A stretch of 64,000 nucleotides of DNA from Pseudocercospora fijiensis CIRAD86 (lineage: Eukaryota > Ascomycota > Dothideomycetes > Mycosphaerellales > Mycosphaerellaceae): NCBI RefSeq assembly GCF_000340215.1, contig NW_006921533.1, forward strand, positions 4,552,979-4,616,978, given 5' to 3'. The translations under genes were made by a program, and so were the position numbers. Below are positions 1 to 11,966 of the stretch, piece after piece (position 1 is the first letter of the stretch; every line of letters starts with the position of its first letter). The notes beneath the pieces are model-generated. The model did no database searches and was not told the DNA's origin. It was given only the letters and a program-made list of their open reading frames with translations.

Positions 1-2980
1 AACGTAGGGTAATTCGTAAGACGTTTACGTCGATAGGAATTACGGAGAACCGTATTCAACCCGGATCGACACTACCGTTAGGTTAGGAGGGTTATAATAA
101 TGATTACGGGAAGGATAGAAGTTATACGCTATCGAAGAATAAAACTAGAATCTCGGACCTAGACATTCCTAAAGAGTATACTAAGTAGAAGCGACTCTTT
201 AAAGAGAAGAGAGGCAAGGCAGCCTTATCTAAACACTAACTATAGGATTATAAGATATACTTACAGCCTAGGAAAGAGCCTCTATAGGGACCCTTATACG
301 CAATGTCTAAGAAAGAGCTTAAAACCCTAGACAAGTAGCTAAAAGAGAAATTAGAAAAAGGCTAGATACGGAAGTCGACATCCTCGGCAGCCTTACTAGT
401 AATATTCGTTCCGAAAGCCGGATTAGACGAAGGACGGCTAGTAGTCGATTTTAGACGACTTAACGACATTACAATTAAGAATCGGTACCTACTACCGAAC
501 ATCGAAGAAATGTAAGACCGATTAACTAAATTAGACTAGTATACGAAGATTAACCTACGCGATGCGTTTTACGCAATACGTATAGTAGCTGGATACGAAT
601 AGATAACAGCATTCCGAACAAGATATAGGCTTTACGAATTCTTAGTTATACCTATAGGACTTACAAATGCCCTAGCGTTATATTAAGACCTTGTAAACGA
701 AGTCCTCCGAGACCTTCTAGATATATACGTTATCGCATATATAGACGATATCTTAGTCTATACTAAAGGAGCTCTCGCGGACTATATACGAATAGTATAG
801 GACGTCTTTGAACGATTTACTTAAGTAGGATTTAAGACTGCACCTAAGAAATGCGAATTCTATAAGAAGGAAGTCAAATTCCTAGGATTTATTATTAGCA
901 CTATAGGAATTAGGATCGATCTAGAAAAAACTAAGTTAATATAGGAATAGCTAACGCCTATATGCGTTAAAGACGTACAATCATTCCTAGGATTAGCTAA
1001 CTATAATAGAAAATTTATCGAGGGCTACTCTAAGATAGCGGCACCCCTTACGGAGCTTATAAAGAAAGATAAGTAATAGAACTAGAGTACGAAGGAAGAC
1101 GAAGCGTTTAGGCAGCTAAAGAAGCAATGCGTTTCTGCGCTAACGCTACGATTATTCGATAGGAGTAAGGCGGTCTAGATAGAAACAGACGCGTCGGATA
1201 GGGCTATAGGAGCATGCCTTATATAGGAGCATAACGGGAAACGACACCCGGTAGCCTATTACTCGAGAAAGATATTACCCGCGGAATAGAACTACGACAT
1301 CTATAATAAGGAGCTACTTGCAATAGTTGTATTACTATAACACTAGCGAGTATACGCGGAAAGAGCACTAAGTCTTACGATTCTTTCTAATTATAAGAAT
1401 CTAACTTACTTTACTACGACTAAAGTACTAACCCGAAGATAGGCCCGCTAGTCGGAGCTACTAGGACAGTACAAGTTCGAAATCCGCTATACCCTAGGAC
1501 GCGAGAACGGACGAGCCGACGTACTAAGCCGCCGTAGCGACTATATAGAGGGTTACGAACCAGTATAGCAGCAGATATTAAAAGCAAACTAAGACGGAAG
1601 CCTTAGTGCTAATATAAAAGAATTTAACTACATTATACGAGTTCTTTAGGATACAGAAGAACAGTTCCTAATCGAATATAGGAAATACTAAGTACCTAAG
1701 GAACGAGTTACGGAGTATATACGACAATACTACGACGGACTAGAAAATGGACACCCTAGAGTTTCAAAAACAATAGAACTAGTTAAGCGAAGCTTCGGAT
1801 TCCTATATATGCGACAACGAGTCCTAGAATATATTAAGAAATGTCTACAATGCTAGCGTAACAAGGCTAATAGATACGCTAGATATAGATATATCCAATT
1901 TAGGACGCTACTAGATAGACTATAGGACGAAGTTATAATAGACTTTATTACGAAACTACCGAAGTCTAAGGATCCGGTTATAGGACATAGCTACGATATA
2001 ATACTTATTATAGTCGATAGGCTTACGAAATATACACACTTCATTCCTACTAACGAAGCAAGTACGGCAGAGCAACTCGGATACCTCGTACTAGATAGAC
2101 TTATACGATACTACGGATTTCTAAAGACCTACATTACGGATAGAGACAAGCTCTTTATATTAAACTACTAGAAGACGCTTATAGCGACACTTGGAATTAA
2201 GCACAAGCTATTAACGGCATACTATCTATAGACAGACGGCCAAACGGAAGTTAAGAATTAGGCCTTAGAGGTATACTTACGGCACTACGTTAATTACGTA
2301 CAAAACAATTGGGTATCGCTATTGCCTATAGCATAACTTGCACTAAATAACTAACAATCTAAGACTACGAAAGAGACACTATTCTTCGCTAATTTTAGGA
2401 AACATCCGCAGCTGTTCGGGGAACAGTATTTATAGTATCTATACGCGGATAAAGCGATAGTCGCTTTAGAGGACTTGAAGCAGGTATATAAGGAATTGCA
2501 AAGGGCAATTGCCGAGTCTTAAGAAAAGATTACGGGGCTATATAATGCTAAACGAAAAATGGCACCTTAGCTAAAAAAGGGGGATAAGGTCTACCTCCTA
2601 ACAAAGAATCTAAAAACCCGGAGATCGACTAAGAAACTAGACTACGTTAAAGTCGGGCTATTTCTAATTAATAAGCCTAAAGGACTAGTTAATTACCGAC
2701 TTAAATTACCGGACGACGCGAAAATCCACCTAGTATTCTATATCTCTATACTAGAACCTACAGACGCCGAAACACCGTATTAAGAAACATTTTACTTCTA
2801 ACCTAAGGAAGAAAATGAGTTTGAAGTCGAAAAGATCCTAGATTAGTAAGGTTAGAAATACCTTATCAAATAGAAAGGATACCTACATTCAGAAAACACT
2901 TAGGAACCAAAAGAAAACCTACAGAACTGTTAGTAGATAATCAAAAAATATCAAAACCGGACAAAAAAGAAATAACTAGT
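1..2980 (+). pseudogene. RIP-mutated Ty3/gypsy chromovirus pol (5' end outside window)
   Basis: One frame read through TAG/TAA gives the Pol order of a Ty3/gypsy element. The primer-grip side of reverse transcriptase reads VVDFRRLND near 440-465. The catalytic YIDDILVY lies near 740-765 and the RNase H start IETDAS near 1180. An integrase zinc-finger region precedes an integrase core with DFITKLPK near 1940 and TDGQTEV near 2235. A C-terminal chromodomain ends in WKGY..ENTWEPKENL near 2865-2930, with both Trp codons now TAG. The chromodomain identifies a chromovirus. The dozens of internal stops fall where Trp or Gln are expected, which is the RIP signature, so the copy is dead. Gag and the 5' LTR would lie left of the window. 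Family assignment is very secure; the exact ends are not. Confidence 0.95.
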
Positions 2981-3199
2981 ATAGGAATTAAACCTACGAC
3001 CTCTTAGACCCTATCGATTATAGCGCCTTAGAGTTCTTAACGACCTAGGGTAGTATAGCTCGAGGAGCGGGGACTCTAATAGCATACCTAGCAACTATAT
3101 CTTTTGTAGCTAAGAATCATACTACTAGACTAACTAGCTAGAAGATAAAATAGACAAGAAACATTAAAAATATATACCTTTAGGACACTAGACTCTCGG

Positions 3200-3683
3200 C
3201 ACTCCTACTAGGAATTTTAGAGGTAGGCTAGGACGTCCTATCTAGACGACTCTAGTTATAAGGCGACATCTATAATCGGCTATCTAGGGGAAACGGCTCG
3301 TTAGCAGGCAACGAGAATATTATCGGCTCTATAGGCGAAGAGCCTAGCTCTCTTTCGAGCTCCTCCGCCTGTTAAATAGAGGCTTCCTCTACCTTAAGAG
3401 CTTATACCTCCCGATCTTCCTTTATACGTAGCGACTTACGTAAGCGACGGACCTTTGCGCGATACTCGAAAAGCTTCCGCGTAAGGAGGTCTTCCTCCTC
3501 TTCGGCCGCTTCGAGATCTTTAGCTATCTTTAGGCGCGCCTTCCGGATTTTTTTATACTCTATACGAGTAACTTGTATATTATAGGACTAGCCGTATAGG
3601 GCGCACTCGGAGTAGCGGCCGGAACGGAGATCGACTTTATAGGATTTATCGGCCTGTTCGTAATAAAAGCAGCGGATCGGCAT
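3200..3683 (-). pseudogene. Antisense accessory gene of the Ty3 element, Cys-rich N-terminus plus coiled coil, RIP-mutated
   Basis: Between the end of pol and the 3' LTR lies an antisense frame starting MPIRCFYYEQADKSYKVD, followed by a charged Glu/Arg/Lys-rich stretch typical of a coiled coil. Several Tyr occupy places where a short CxxC-type zinc-binding region would carry Cys, for example YSEC and SYNIQ. This fits TpG-to-TpA change of Cys codons. Stops again fit former Gln or Trp. Small proteins with a DLRSGRCSEC-like N-terminus are, as far as I recall, common in repeat-rich ascomycete genomes, but I assign no function. Its position inside the retroelement suggests it is element cargo or an antisense accessory gene. 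The C-terminal end is approximate. Confidence 0.5.
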
Positions 3684-3828
3684 TTCGAGGCAGTCGGTAA
3701 GGATATTATTTGCGATATTTTCCTTACGCTAACGAGAAGACAAGTCCTTTAATAACTTTAGTATAGTAAAGAAGTTGGAATTAGAAAGTTCCGGAATAAG
3801 GGACTATCCCGCTTAAGGAGGGGGATAG

Positions 3829-4040
3829 TATTACAGATCTGATTAGTTAGAGTCCTTATATAATCTTAGAGCGACGCTAAGACTAGTAGGCTAAGCTATC
3901 GCTCTATCTTACTAGGAGCGATAGGAGCGGTCGAGAGCGACAGCGTCGCTTACGTCGCTTACGACTACAGACAAGATATCTCCTTTGTATTTAGGAACGC
4001 CGGAATGCCCTTATAGCTCGAGGCGTTTAACTTATGTTAC
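3829..4040 (+). repeat. Probable 3' LTR of the Ty3/gypsy element
   Basis: A purine-rich tract (AAGGAGGGGG, ending near 3824) is immediately followed by TATTACAGATC, a RIP-altered version of the expected TGTTACAG LTR start. A GC-variable non-coding stretch of about 210 bp follows. At about 4,040 the antisense LINE coding similarity begins, so the LTR must end near there. I could not find a clean terminal CA or a target duplication, and no second LTR is in the window for comparison. The boundaries are therefore approximate. Confidence 0.5.
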
Positions 4041-5915
4041 CTACTTACTAATTGGAATTACCTTTATACCAATTATTCTATCTCTGCCTCCCGCTTATAT
4101 TAGCCTCTCTAAAGAAGCCTCGGCTTGTACGTAATAAGAAGTTACCTAACGATCTGTCGCGAGTAACCGTAATATAGAGGTTAAAATCCCTAAGTAGGAC
4201 TTAGTAGGTGTTCCCCTAGATAACTCTAGGTAGTCTTTCTAGGGTTTTTAGTTAGGTACTGCTTCTTAAGTCTAGTAGTAGGTTGTATATATAGTAGACT
4301 TAGAGTATACCTTAGGATGTCTCTACTTAAACTAATGTTAGGTCCCTATCCTCCTATAGTATAGCCTACTAGGTTCCTATATCTATCTCCTTACTAATAT
4401 AGATATATGTCCTTAGGGCTCCCTAGTTGTAGATAATTAGGTAGTATCTTAGGTCTTTAACTATTGCTAGTCTCTTTATATATAGGTTAAGCTAGGGCTC
4501 TTAGATTGCAATAATATAATATTCTTTTAAGTTTAGTACTTAAAGGAAGCTCCTCTGTACCTTATCTTTACTCTTGTTGACATTGTACTATATAATGTTT
4601 AGTAATGTTATAATGTTTATTAGGTTTCATCTATATTATTTCCCTATAAGCTTTCCTTTAGTCTTCCCTTACTTTAGACTAATATTTAACTAAGCTTTGT
4701 CTGCCCTGCTTCCTTTCCTATAATGTTAAGGTATCTTAGTCTCCCTAGTTGTTAGTAACTCTTTTGTACTAGTAAGGCCCTGAATGTGAACCTATTATCT
4801 TGTCTAGACCTCTTTTATAGTACTTAGCTAGGTTGCTTCTATACCTAGCTGCCCTAGCTTGTTGTATATCTTTTTAGTATATTGATTCTAGCTTCCTTTA
4901 CCTTCCTAGCTGCTTATATTCTTACTAGGCATTCCTTCGCCTAAGAGGGGTGTCTTTTAGTATAGTATGTATATCTTACTTCTCCCTTATATGCTTTACA
5001 TTCTTTAACCTAGTAATCCCCTATATAATAGGAGCAGGTGTTAGTTGTCTTTATACACTTAGCTACTAAGTGTCTATAGTGTTAACATTTGAAGCACTGC
5101 ATTATTCTATAGTTGCTTCTATATATCTCTGTTTCTAATCTTTTAAAGTCCTAGAATAACCCCTAGTCTAGCACTATATTGGCTTACTCTGCACTCCCTA
5201 CCTAGATAATTAGGGAAGACTACTTCTTAGTCTCTTCGATTTTCCTTTTAATCTATGCTACTTTTGTGATCTTTAGGCCTAGGCATATAGCTTAGTTTTG
5301 TCTCTATAGGCTCCTAATATCCTGTTCTTCCTTAAAGCTTCTTATTATACTATAGGCTATAATTATAAATTGCTGTTAGGAGACCTTTGCTGTTTTCCCT
5401 ATCTTAGTTGTCTATTCTTTTTATGTTTCTAGCTTCTTTTTGTCCTGCTCTTATACTATAAATAGCTTAATTACCCCTTTCCCTTCGTTCCTAGCCCTAA
5501 TTACCTCTTTAACTGCAATTCTTTCTATAATCTCTTTCCCTATAAGTCCTTAGATTTCCTTTTACTCCTATAGGTCCGTAATATAGACTCTAACTACTGT
5601 CCTCGGGGGTTTTAGCGCCTCCTAACTAGCTACTGCTGCCTAGGTGCGGTAGTTTAGGCTTGTCTCTTATTGTTTCTTCGTAATCTTTGCTACGACTGTA
5701 TTAGCTACCTTTGTAATTACGTAGCTTGCCTAGTTATAGATTGCTTTCAGTTCTCTAAGGAGTTCTAAGATTATTATCCTATATGCCCTCTTAGGGGTTC
5801 TTCTATCTTCCGCCTTTAGCACCTCCTCTGCCTTAGTATATAGTGCTTTCTATTCGTCCTCCCTTCCTTCTTAACTGTCTTCCCTTCGTCTCTAATTGTT
5901 CGCTACTATTTTAGG
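4040..5915 (-). pseudogene. RIP-mutated Tad1-like non-LTR retrotransposon (ORF1 and start of ORF2)
   Basis: On the minus strand, about 5,015-5,110 encodes a zinc-knuckle pair. The first reads CFKC....HLVAKC and the second CSYY..........ECKAY with a Cys-to-Tyr change, as in Gag-like ORF1 of Tad1/I-type LINEs. Downstream, about 4,600-4,040 reads as an apurinic-type endonuclease: QYNVNKSKDKVQ, then IIAIQEPWLN with Trp as stop, then a GDFNLH-like motif. The reverse transcriptase that should follow is absent, because the sequence is cut at the chromovirus LTR. The Ty3 element therefore seems to have inserted into this LINE, and the missing 3' part would lie left of the window. Stops match RIP at Trp and Gln codons. 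Class assignment is good; the name Tad1-like is inference. Confidence 0.8.
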
Positions 5916-6760
5916 TATAGGATATAGTATCCGATTAGTGTTAGCTTCCCTTGCATTATAATTACATACCTAGATTTACTAGTAAAACGGATTATACTCT
6001 CGTTAATAGATACATTAGTACTAGGTACGACTACCTCGCGGAATTTGCTATATAAAATATTAGTAAGAGGTAGGATCTACGTCTAGCTAGGTAGGCCTCT
6101 TCTACTTAACAAGAGCGCGTTACTCTAGTACTATAAAGCAGCCTTAATCTATTTAAACCGCTATTTACTTATATAACCGATAATAGGATATAATAGCTAG
6201 TATCTATCGTCGCGCTAATAATCGGACTTGTCGGCTATTTAGATTACGGATATATAAATAATAATACCTACGAAGATCCGCATTATTAGCTTATCTACCG
6301 GCTTCTATAGATAGCTAGAAACGACGATCTTATTACCCTTCTTAAAGTCCGGCTTATTAATAGTATACTCGTTAGTATAGTTAATAAGTCGGTCTATAAT
6401 CTTATCGGTCTAGAAGAGTAAGAAGAAGCGATACTAGACGTTGTCTAGTAACGATAGGTTACTACTTAGGTCTGTAGGCAAATTAACCTACCGCCGGTAA
6501 GGGATACTAGTTAGTAGCTCGTAGCGACCTTCTATTATCTCTCTATCCTTCGGATAATATAGTCCGCCTACCCTACTATCTACCTCTATATCTTCGATCT
6601 CTTTATCTCCTTCTACGACTTCCGTAGGCTTACTCTCTACGCCGCTTAGTATAGGCTCTCCTACCTTCTTAAATACCGGCTCCCTTCCTTTAGTTAGCTA
6701 ATTAGTATTTAACTTATCCTCGTCTATTAATCTAGTAAATATATCTAGCTAATTATTATT
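5915..6760 (-). pseudogene. RIP-mutated piggyBac-like (DDE_Tnp_1_7) transposase fragment
   Basis: The minus strand from about 6,420 to 5,920 reads KPVDKLIMRIFVGIIIYISV, then IADKSDY.RDDRYQLLYPIIG, and later FREVVVPSTNVSINESIIRF and ILYL. This follows the piggyBac-type pattern of a helical N-terminal part, the aromatic/acidic linker and the first catalytic region (V.IDE.M..F). Interruptions are TAG/TAA at Trp or Gln positions. The fragment stops abruptly near 5,915, where LINE sequence starts. The LINE is therefore probably inserted in this transposase, and the LINE is in turn cut by the Ty3 element. Confidence is good for the superfamily and moderate for the ends. Confidence 0.65.
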
Positions 6761-8282
6761 ACTATCGTCGTTATAACCCTCTTCTATAAAGGCCTAGAAG
6801 CTCGCTATATTGTTATATGCTTCTTAGCAGGATTGAGTTTAGAAATACGAAGGCAATTAAGTCGTATATATAGGCCGATAGCGGCAACAAGGGCTAAGCG
6901 CTTAAAGAGGCTTAACGCACCTATAAACGAGGCCAATTAAGGCCTGTTTATTCACCTACAGTCTACCTTCCGAAAGCTAACTATATAGACACTATAGGGG
7001 TTGATCCCTGTTTAACCGACGAACGCCGCTTAGCAACGAGTTATTACAGGGGATCTATGCCTTGCCCTTTGAGCACAGTCGCTTTCAAGCGACGCCTTTC
7101 CCACCCGTTCACCGCGAGCAAGGTGTACCTCGTCTAAATTGACAGTCCCCAGGCTCTGCTTATCTTTTCGAACCGCTCTACGCGCCCATCGCCCACCCGC
7201 AGACCTCCATGTAGACCAGGCAAGACCCAGGACCATGGCATACATACCAGCAAGCTGCAGGTGGTCTTTGTTCGGAGGACAGGTCCGAATCGATGCCCAG
7301 CCGGCCTTCATAATTACTACTTCGAGCTCGAGTCCGGACCGATCTCAAGGTTGATCGACTATTGTCAGTCGGGTCTGGCTTGTGCTTCCGAAACTGAGGT
7401 ACGACGATACATGTTTCGAAAGAAGCATTTATATGCGGAGTTTTACAACGAGCCCCTGGCGAGTCTGGTATCATGGGATGGCTTCTCCGTACAGGAAATC
7501 AGAACCAGGCGCCTGTGGTTGTGTCCGAACCGGAAGCTCTTCGGTCAAACCCCTCTGGAATTCTATTGAACGGGAATAAGCAAGAAAACCTCGCTCATCA
7601 CTCCTGTTACGATATACGTGAAATCTCTATCAAAACCGTTCTTTCCCCGCCCAGGATGCACAGCATGCCAGTGGCTACGTATCGCCCCAACGAAATCAAG
7701 CCAGGTCTCACCAACAAAAATGCTTCTTTGGGCAATTACTTCTCCGGGTGGCAACATATTCAAGGTATTCTGTAGGAAGAGTCTGCTGTCCCTATTTCCA
7801 AAGTCAATCTGAATACAAGCGACGGGTTGCCCCTGGCTTTCATGGGAGCGGAACCTTATTAGCTGTGGATCAACCCACGTCACGGCAGACAATATGCACT
7901 AGCTATGGCCTGTGGTACCAGTATAGCAGCGATCACAACTTTGTGTTGGGCCTGCCAGGTTATATGCATCTCACATGGCTATCGAAGCCCGTCGAGCTCC
8001 GTGCGATGCCGCGTGCCATAGTGACTCGGATGCTCGGCCTTCAGCTATCACATGAAAGTCCGATCCTTGCCTTTAATTGGGTGACGTATCGAAACCATCG
8101 ACTTTCATCATTGCTGCATTTATTATTCTATAGTACACTTTTTGTCCATGCCAATGTGGTAACGGTCAACAAAATGCAAGCGTAAAAACACCTCTGCCAT
8201 GCGTGTTCGTTTTAGGTAGCGCATATGCATAAAATCATGAAGCCGTCTGCGTTGTATCAAGATCCCATTATACTCCTTACAC
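6760..8282. other. Transition zone, no supported gene
   Basis: Around 7,020 the base composition changes sharply from RIP-type DNA (rich in TA steps, poor in CA and TG) to ordinary genic DNA. The short open frames between 7,030 and 8,200 overlap on both strands, lack recognisable domains and cannot be joined by convincing introns. The stretch probably holds decayed intergenic DNA and the 3' flank of the rhodopsin-domain gene. Confidence 0.6.
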
Positions 8283-9894
8283 TTAGAAAGGTCGTGGAGA
8301 AGGCGTATCATCGTAGAATGTCCTCATGCCACCTGGCTGCCTGTGTGATCTCGTCTTGCTTCCTGTCCCTGTCCAATCAGGCGACCGCCGTCTTCTCGAG
8401 TCCACTGACATCAAAGGTAAATTGACATCTGTATTGGACGATGGCCTATTCTTTGGAGGAATGCCCGATGAAACTTGGCTCACAATGTGGGGCAATGGAC
8501 GAGAAATACCCTTGTCCCGAACGCTCTCTTGTCGAACAATCTGCGGTTCCTTTCGCGGCCTATTGCTTCGGCTCATCTTTGTCTTTGCCTTTTGACTCTT
8601 TTGTCGCACAATCTCGCGGACACTTGGCTTAGGTGACTTCGGAGGAACAGGAGGAGGAATCTTCGGTGGTAGAGGCACTGAAGCTCGCGGTGGTGGGGAG
8701 GGAGAGAGGTGCGCTCGCTCCTCGACAGTCTCGCGGTGGACACCCAGCTTGCTCATGACCCTCGAATTCTTGATGACCGGCGCGATGCTCCATGCACTGA
8801 AGTGGCTACGTGCGCTTCGAGCGCTCCTTTGGCTCTGCGATTCTAGATCGGGAAGCTCCATCATCAGAGGGGGTCCTTCGCTGATATGCTGAGACATTCT
8901 GGTGTTGTTAGAAGTCTCTGGAGACCTCTTCGGACGACTTGCACTCCTGTTTGAGACGGTTAATCGAGTTCGCTCAAGAAGTCCTCGGAAAAGAGGCCGT
9001 AAGGTAGCCACAGATGCTGCAGAAATACCGAGACCACATTCGGTGATTGACCAAATGCATAGACCAAGGGCTGTATTGAAGAAGTTCGGTCCCGGCGCGA
9101 GGCCCTCGATGTATTGTATTCGGACCAGCGATACTATGCTTCCGCAACAACCGAGAAGTAAGACAAATCCCGCGCTGATCTTAGCAGGCAATGGCATGGT
9201 GGCTTTTGTAAGGACAAATATTGGGAGAATCGCGAAGGTCCAGTCCGTAATCGCGTTGATAATGCACCCAGCGAGCTGGATGCTATAGATTGAATCCTTG
9301 CCTAAGCAGACCTGAGCAATCTCGTTTTCGAGATACCGAGATGGATCGCCGCAGTTGAAAAGAGCGATAAAAAACATGAAGGTTCCGTATACTGTGTTTA
9401 AGATGACCGCTGTATAGACGGCGTATCGTTGCCAGCTTCTGATCACAATTCGTAGGTAGAAGATGCCCAACGATATCTTGAAGAATATCATCGCTGAGAT
9501 GTATAAATCAAAACTCGCGACGACCATCTAATAACATTTAGCGTCGTCCAAATATCAAGCTTCGCAAGTTCGCATACCCCTACAAGCCTGCTGAGCTCGT
9601 CAAGATCGAGTTCATTTATACGCTGGGCTCCTCCAACGGTTTCAATCATAAAGACCACTGTGCAGTAGCCCGTGAAGATGAGCTATTGAAGCGTGAGCGA
9701 TACATCAAGATCTGCAAACAGAAACTTACCGCCGCAAACAATAGGAAAGCATCGTCCCATCCGAACGACCTGATCAACGCAATGCGAACCCAAAGTCGTA
9801 ACGAGAGAGTGACCCAGACACTGAGCAGGAAGATGGATGCGACGCCAAATACGCTGGCACGCTTGCTCTCGGCGGATGGAACGAAAAGTGCCAT
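8283..9894 (-). CDS. Fungal rhodopsin-domain (PTH11-like/SAT4 type) seven-helix membrane protein
   Basis: Three exons (9894-9730, 9682-9578, 9527-8283) give 504 aa. The introns are 47 and 50 nt with GTAAGT...AATAG and GTATGC...TTAG ends and preserve the frame. The product has about seven hydrophobic helices in the first 300 residues. It carries family hallmarks: RSFGWDDAF after helix 1, FFKISLGIFYLRI in helix 3, a TDWTFAILPIF helix, and WSITECGLGI...ATLRPLF near residue 290. The remaining 200 residues are a polar Ser/Pro/Arg-rich cytoplasmic tail with a proline stretch. Proteins of this family are integral membrane proteins of mostly unknown ligand; some are proposed receptors. No neighbour clarifies its role. 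I chose the upstream ATG because it precedes helix 1 directly. Confidence 0.85.
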
Positions 9895-11085
9895 TAGGGT
9901 CTTCTCAGCAACACATTCTCAATGTGCTGCTTGATGGCCACAAAGAGCCGCGGAATTCGCAATAACACAATTGAGATCGCAAGATGCCTGAGAGAATCGT
10001 CCTCCGAAGTTGATCAAAAAGCATCGCAATGCAAGTTTGAGAAGTACCCAGTGGGCCAGATCTTCGTCTTTCCGGCGACTATAGCATACTTGCCGGCATA
10101 GACACTTGTGTCCGTCTGTACAATCGAAGCCTATCGCACGGCCCAGCCGTAATCCCGGATATAGAGCGCTTTCCTGGCGGTGCGTTGCCTGACCTATAGG
10201 CGGTCCAAGCAAGCATCCCTAGAGCTTTCGCGTGTCGTCTTAGGAGAATGGGGAACGGCTCAGCAGAGTGCTGACGAGAACGTTGTCGGGAGTATTGATT
10301 GCTGAGTCAGTTGTGGTTGTTTAGGGGGCAAAGTCGAATGAGAAGGAAGACGATATGCTAGGAATTATACATACACCACATAGGAGTGCGCCACTTGTTT
10401 GTGCTCCAGTGCGGGACTCCGGGGAGAATGCCACGAGGTGCAGCATAATGATCGTGGCGCCCACTGTAATATCGGCCGAATGACTCCTGGAGGTTGGCCA
10501 CGCTCCACATTTGTTAGGACCAAAAGGTGTAGCATGTGCAATGAGGGCGGTGAGAGCCCGCTCAGAGATAGGTGATCCTTCCAGAAAGCCAATGATTGTT
10601 AGCCATGCTGTCTACCAGCGAGTGCGATCCGAGTGCTCAAATGGTCCGTACCGCAAGGCATATCATGCTTGAGAGGCCACGATTTCCTAAAGACGATGTC
10701 CTGACTCTGGAGGCGTGCACTGGCAGGCGGGGAGACCAAGCCTCGGTGTCACGCGCGGCAAACCATGTCGATAGTTGCACACACCCATTAGGCCGCTGCA
10801 GATCAGGATAGCGACGCGAATCGTGCAGGTCGATGAGACGCAGAACGAGTCAAGTCGAGGAACTTCAAAGTTTGAATTGAACTTGAATGCAGTGCACGGG
10901 CCAGAAACGCACGGACTCCCGCCACATGGCGCTTGCCGACGCCGACTCCGACTCCGACTCCGACAGACTGACATTGCCATTGCCACCAAAACATTGCGCA
11001 GAACATGTGCGAGGCGACAGTTGATATCAGCGCAGCAGGGCGCAGATCATCTTGCATCCTCTGAGACTTCGCAATATGGTCAAAT
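9895..11085. other. Intergenic region, no supported gene
   Basis: This is the shared upstream region of the divergent rhodopsin-domain gene and DOC1. Short overlapping open frames exist on both strands, but none shows a domain, hydrophobic pattern or splice structure I can support. Near 10,940-10,970 there is a run of GACTCC-type hexamers (CCGACTCCGACTCCGACT), a small simple repeat. Confidence 0.55.
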
Positions 11086-11966
11086 ATGCCGGCCGCTACA
11101 AGACGCTCAGCGCAGTCGCGTAACTCGAGCGAGAACACGACTGCTCGAGAGGTTGTTGCGAGCGATGGTCTTCCCGAAGAGGAGGCTGGCGAGAGTGGAG
11201 AATCCGTTGAAGACGTCGAAGACGAGGATGACGATGCGCAAGGTAAATGAAGGTGCTACCCAGCCTTCCAGCAATGTCAGTGCTGAATCTCAAGCCTCCA
11301 GATCTCGAGCCTGAGGATGAAATTTTCCCGCCGCCGGGGCTGAAGGAAATCTCATCACTCGCCTCTTGGACCGTAAGCACTGCAAAGCCAGGAAACGGCG
11401 TCGCGGCACTTCGATCGCCTGACACAACCACATTCTGGCAATCCGATGGCCCTCAGCCACATCTCCTGAGCATCCATTTCTTCAAATTGGTTTCAATAGT
11501 ACATATGAGAATCTATCTCGACTTCATCAGTGACGAATCATACACACCCACCAAGATCCAGTTCTTGGCGGGCATGGGCGTGCACGATATACAAGAATTC
11601 GCCGAGATGAGCTTCGAGCAGCCAACTGGTTGGATTGATGTCGACTTCAGCAACGTTGGCCCCATTCAAGAGGACGATGATGATGACGACGGGTCTCGAG
11701 ACATCGATTGGTCAAAGCGCCCCGTGCTGCGAGCGTTTTTGGTCCAAGTAAGGATACTCGAGAATCACCAGAACGGTAAAGATACGCACCTTCGCGCCGT
11801 TCAACTTTTCGCTCGAGACGACACTTACCAGCCACGAACGTTCATGCCGCCATCCGAAAGGAAGCCCAAAATGCGGATGCCAGCAGCGTCTGCCAAGAAA
11901 GCCCTCCGTACCCAGCCGAACAACATCACGCTCGCCTCGTGGATGCTGGAGCCTGACTTGAGGTGA
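11086..11966 (+). CDS. DOC1: Anaphase-promoting complex subunit 10 (DOC domain)
   Basis: Two exons (11086-11242, 11302-11966) encode 273 aa. The 59-nt intron starts GTAAATG and ends CCTCCAG, with CTGAAT as a plausible branch site. The first exon encodes an acidic Glu/Asp-rich N-terminus. From about residue 65 the protein is a DOC/APC10 jelly-roll domain: LASWTVSTAKPGNGV, then LRSPDTTTFWQSDGPQPH, HMRIYLDFISDESYTP, and a C-terminal LRAVQLFARD. DOC1 is the processivity and substrate-recognition subunit of the APC/C ubiquitin ligase, acting with the CDC20/CDH1 co-activators on D-box substrates. An Asp-rich insertion (EEDDDDDDGSRDIDW) interrupts the domain, as in many filamentous fungi. An alternative 38-nt intron using CAG at 11,280 is also in frame but unusually short. 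Confidence 0.9.

Noticed and set aside
7030..8185. Several overlapping open frames of 60-145 codons on both strands
   Set aside because: They overlap each other, have no domain, signal or splice structure, and lie in the transition from RIP-type DNA. I treated them as chance frames.
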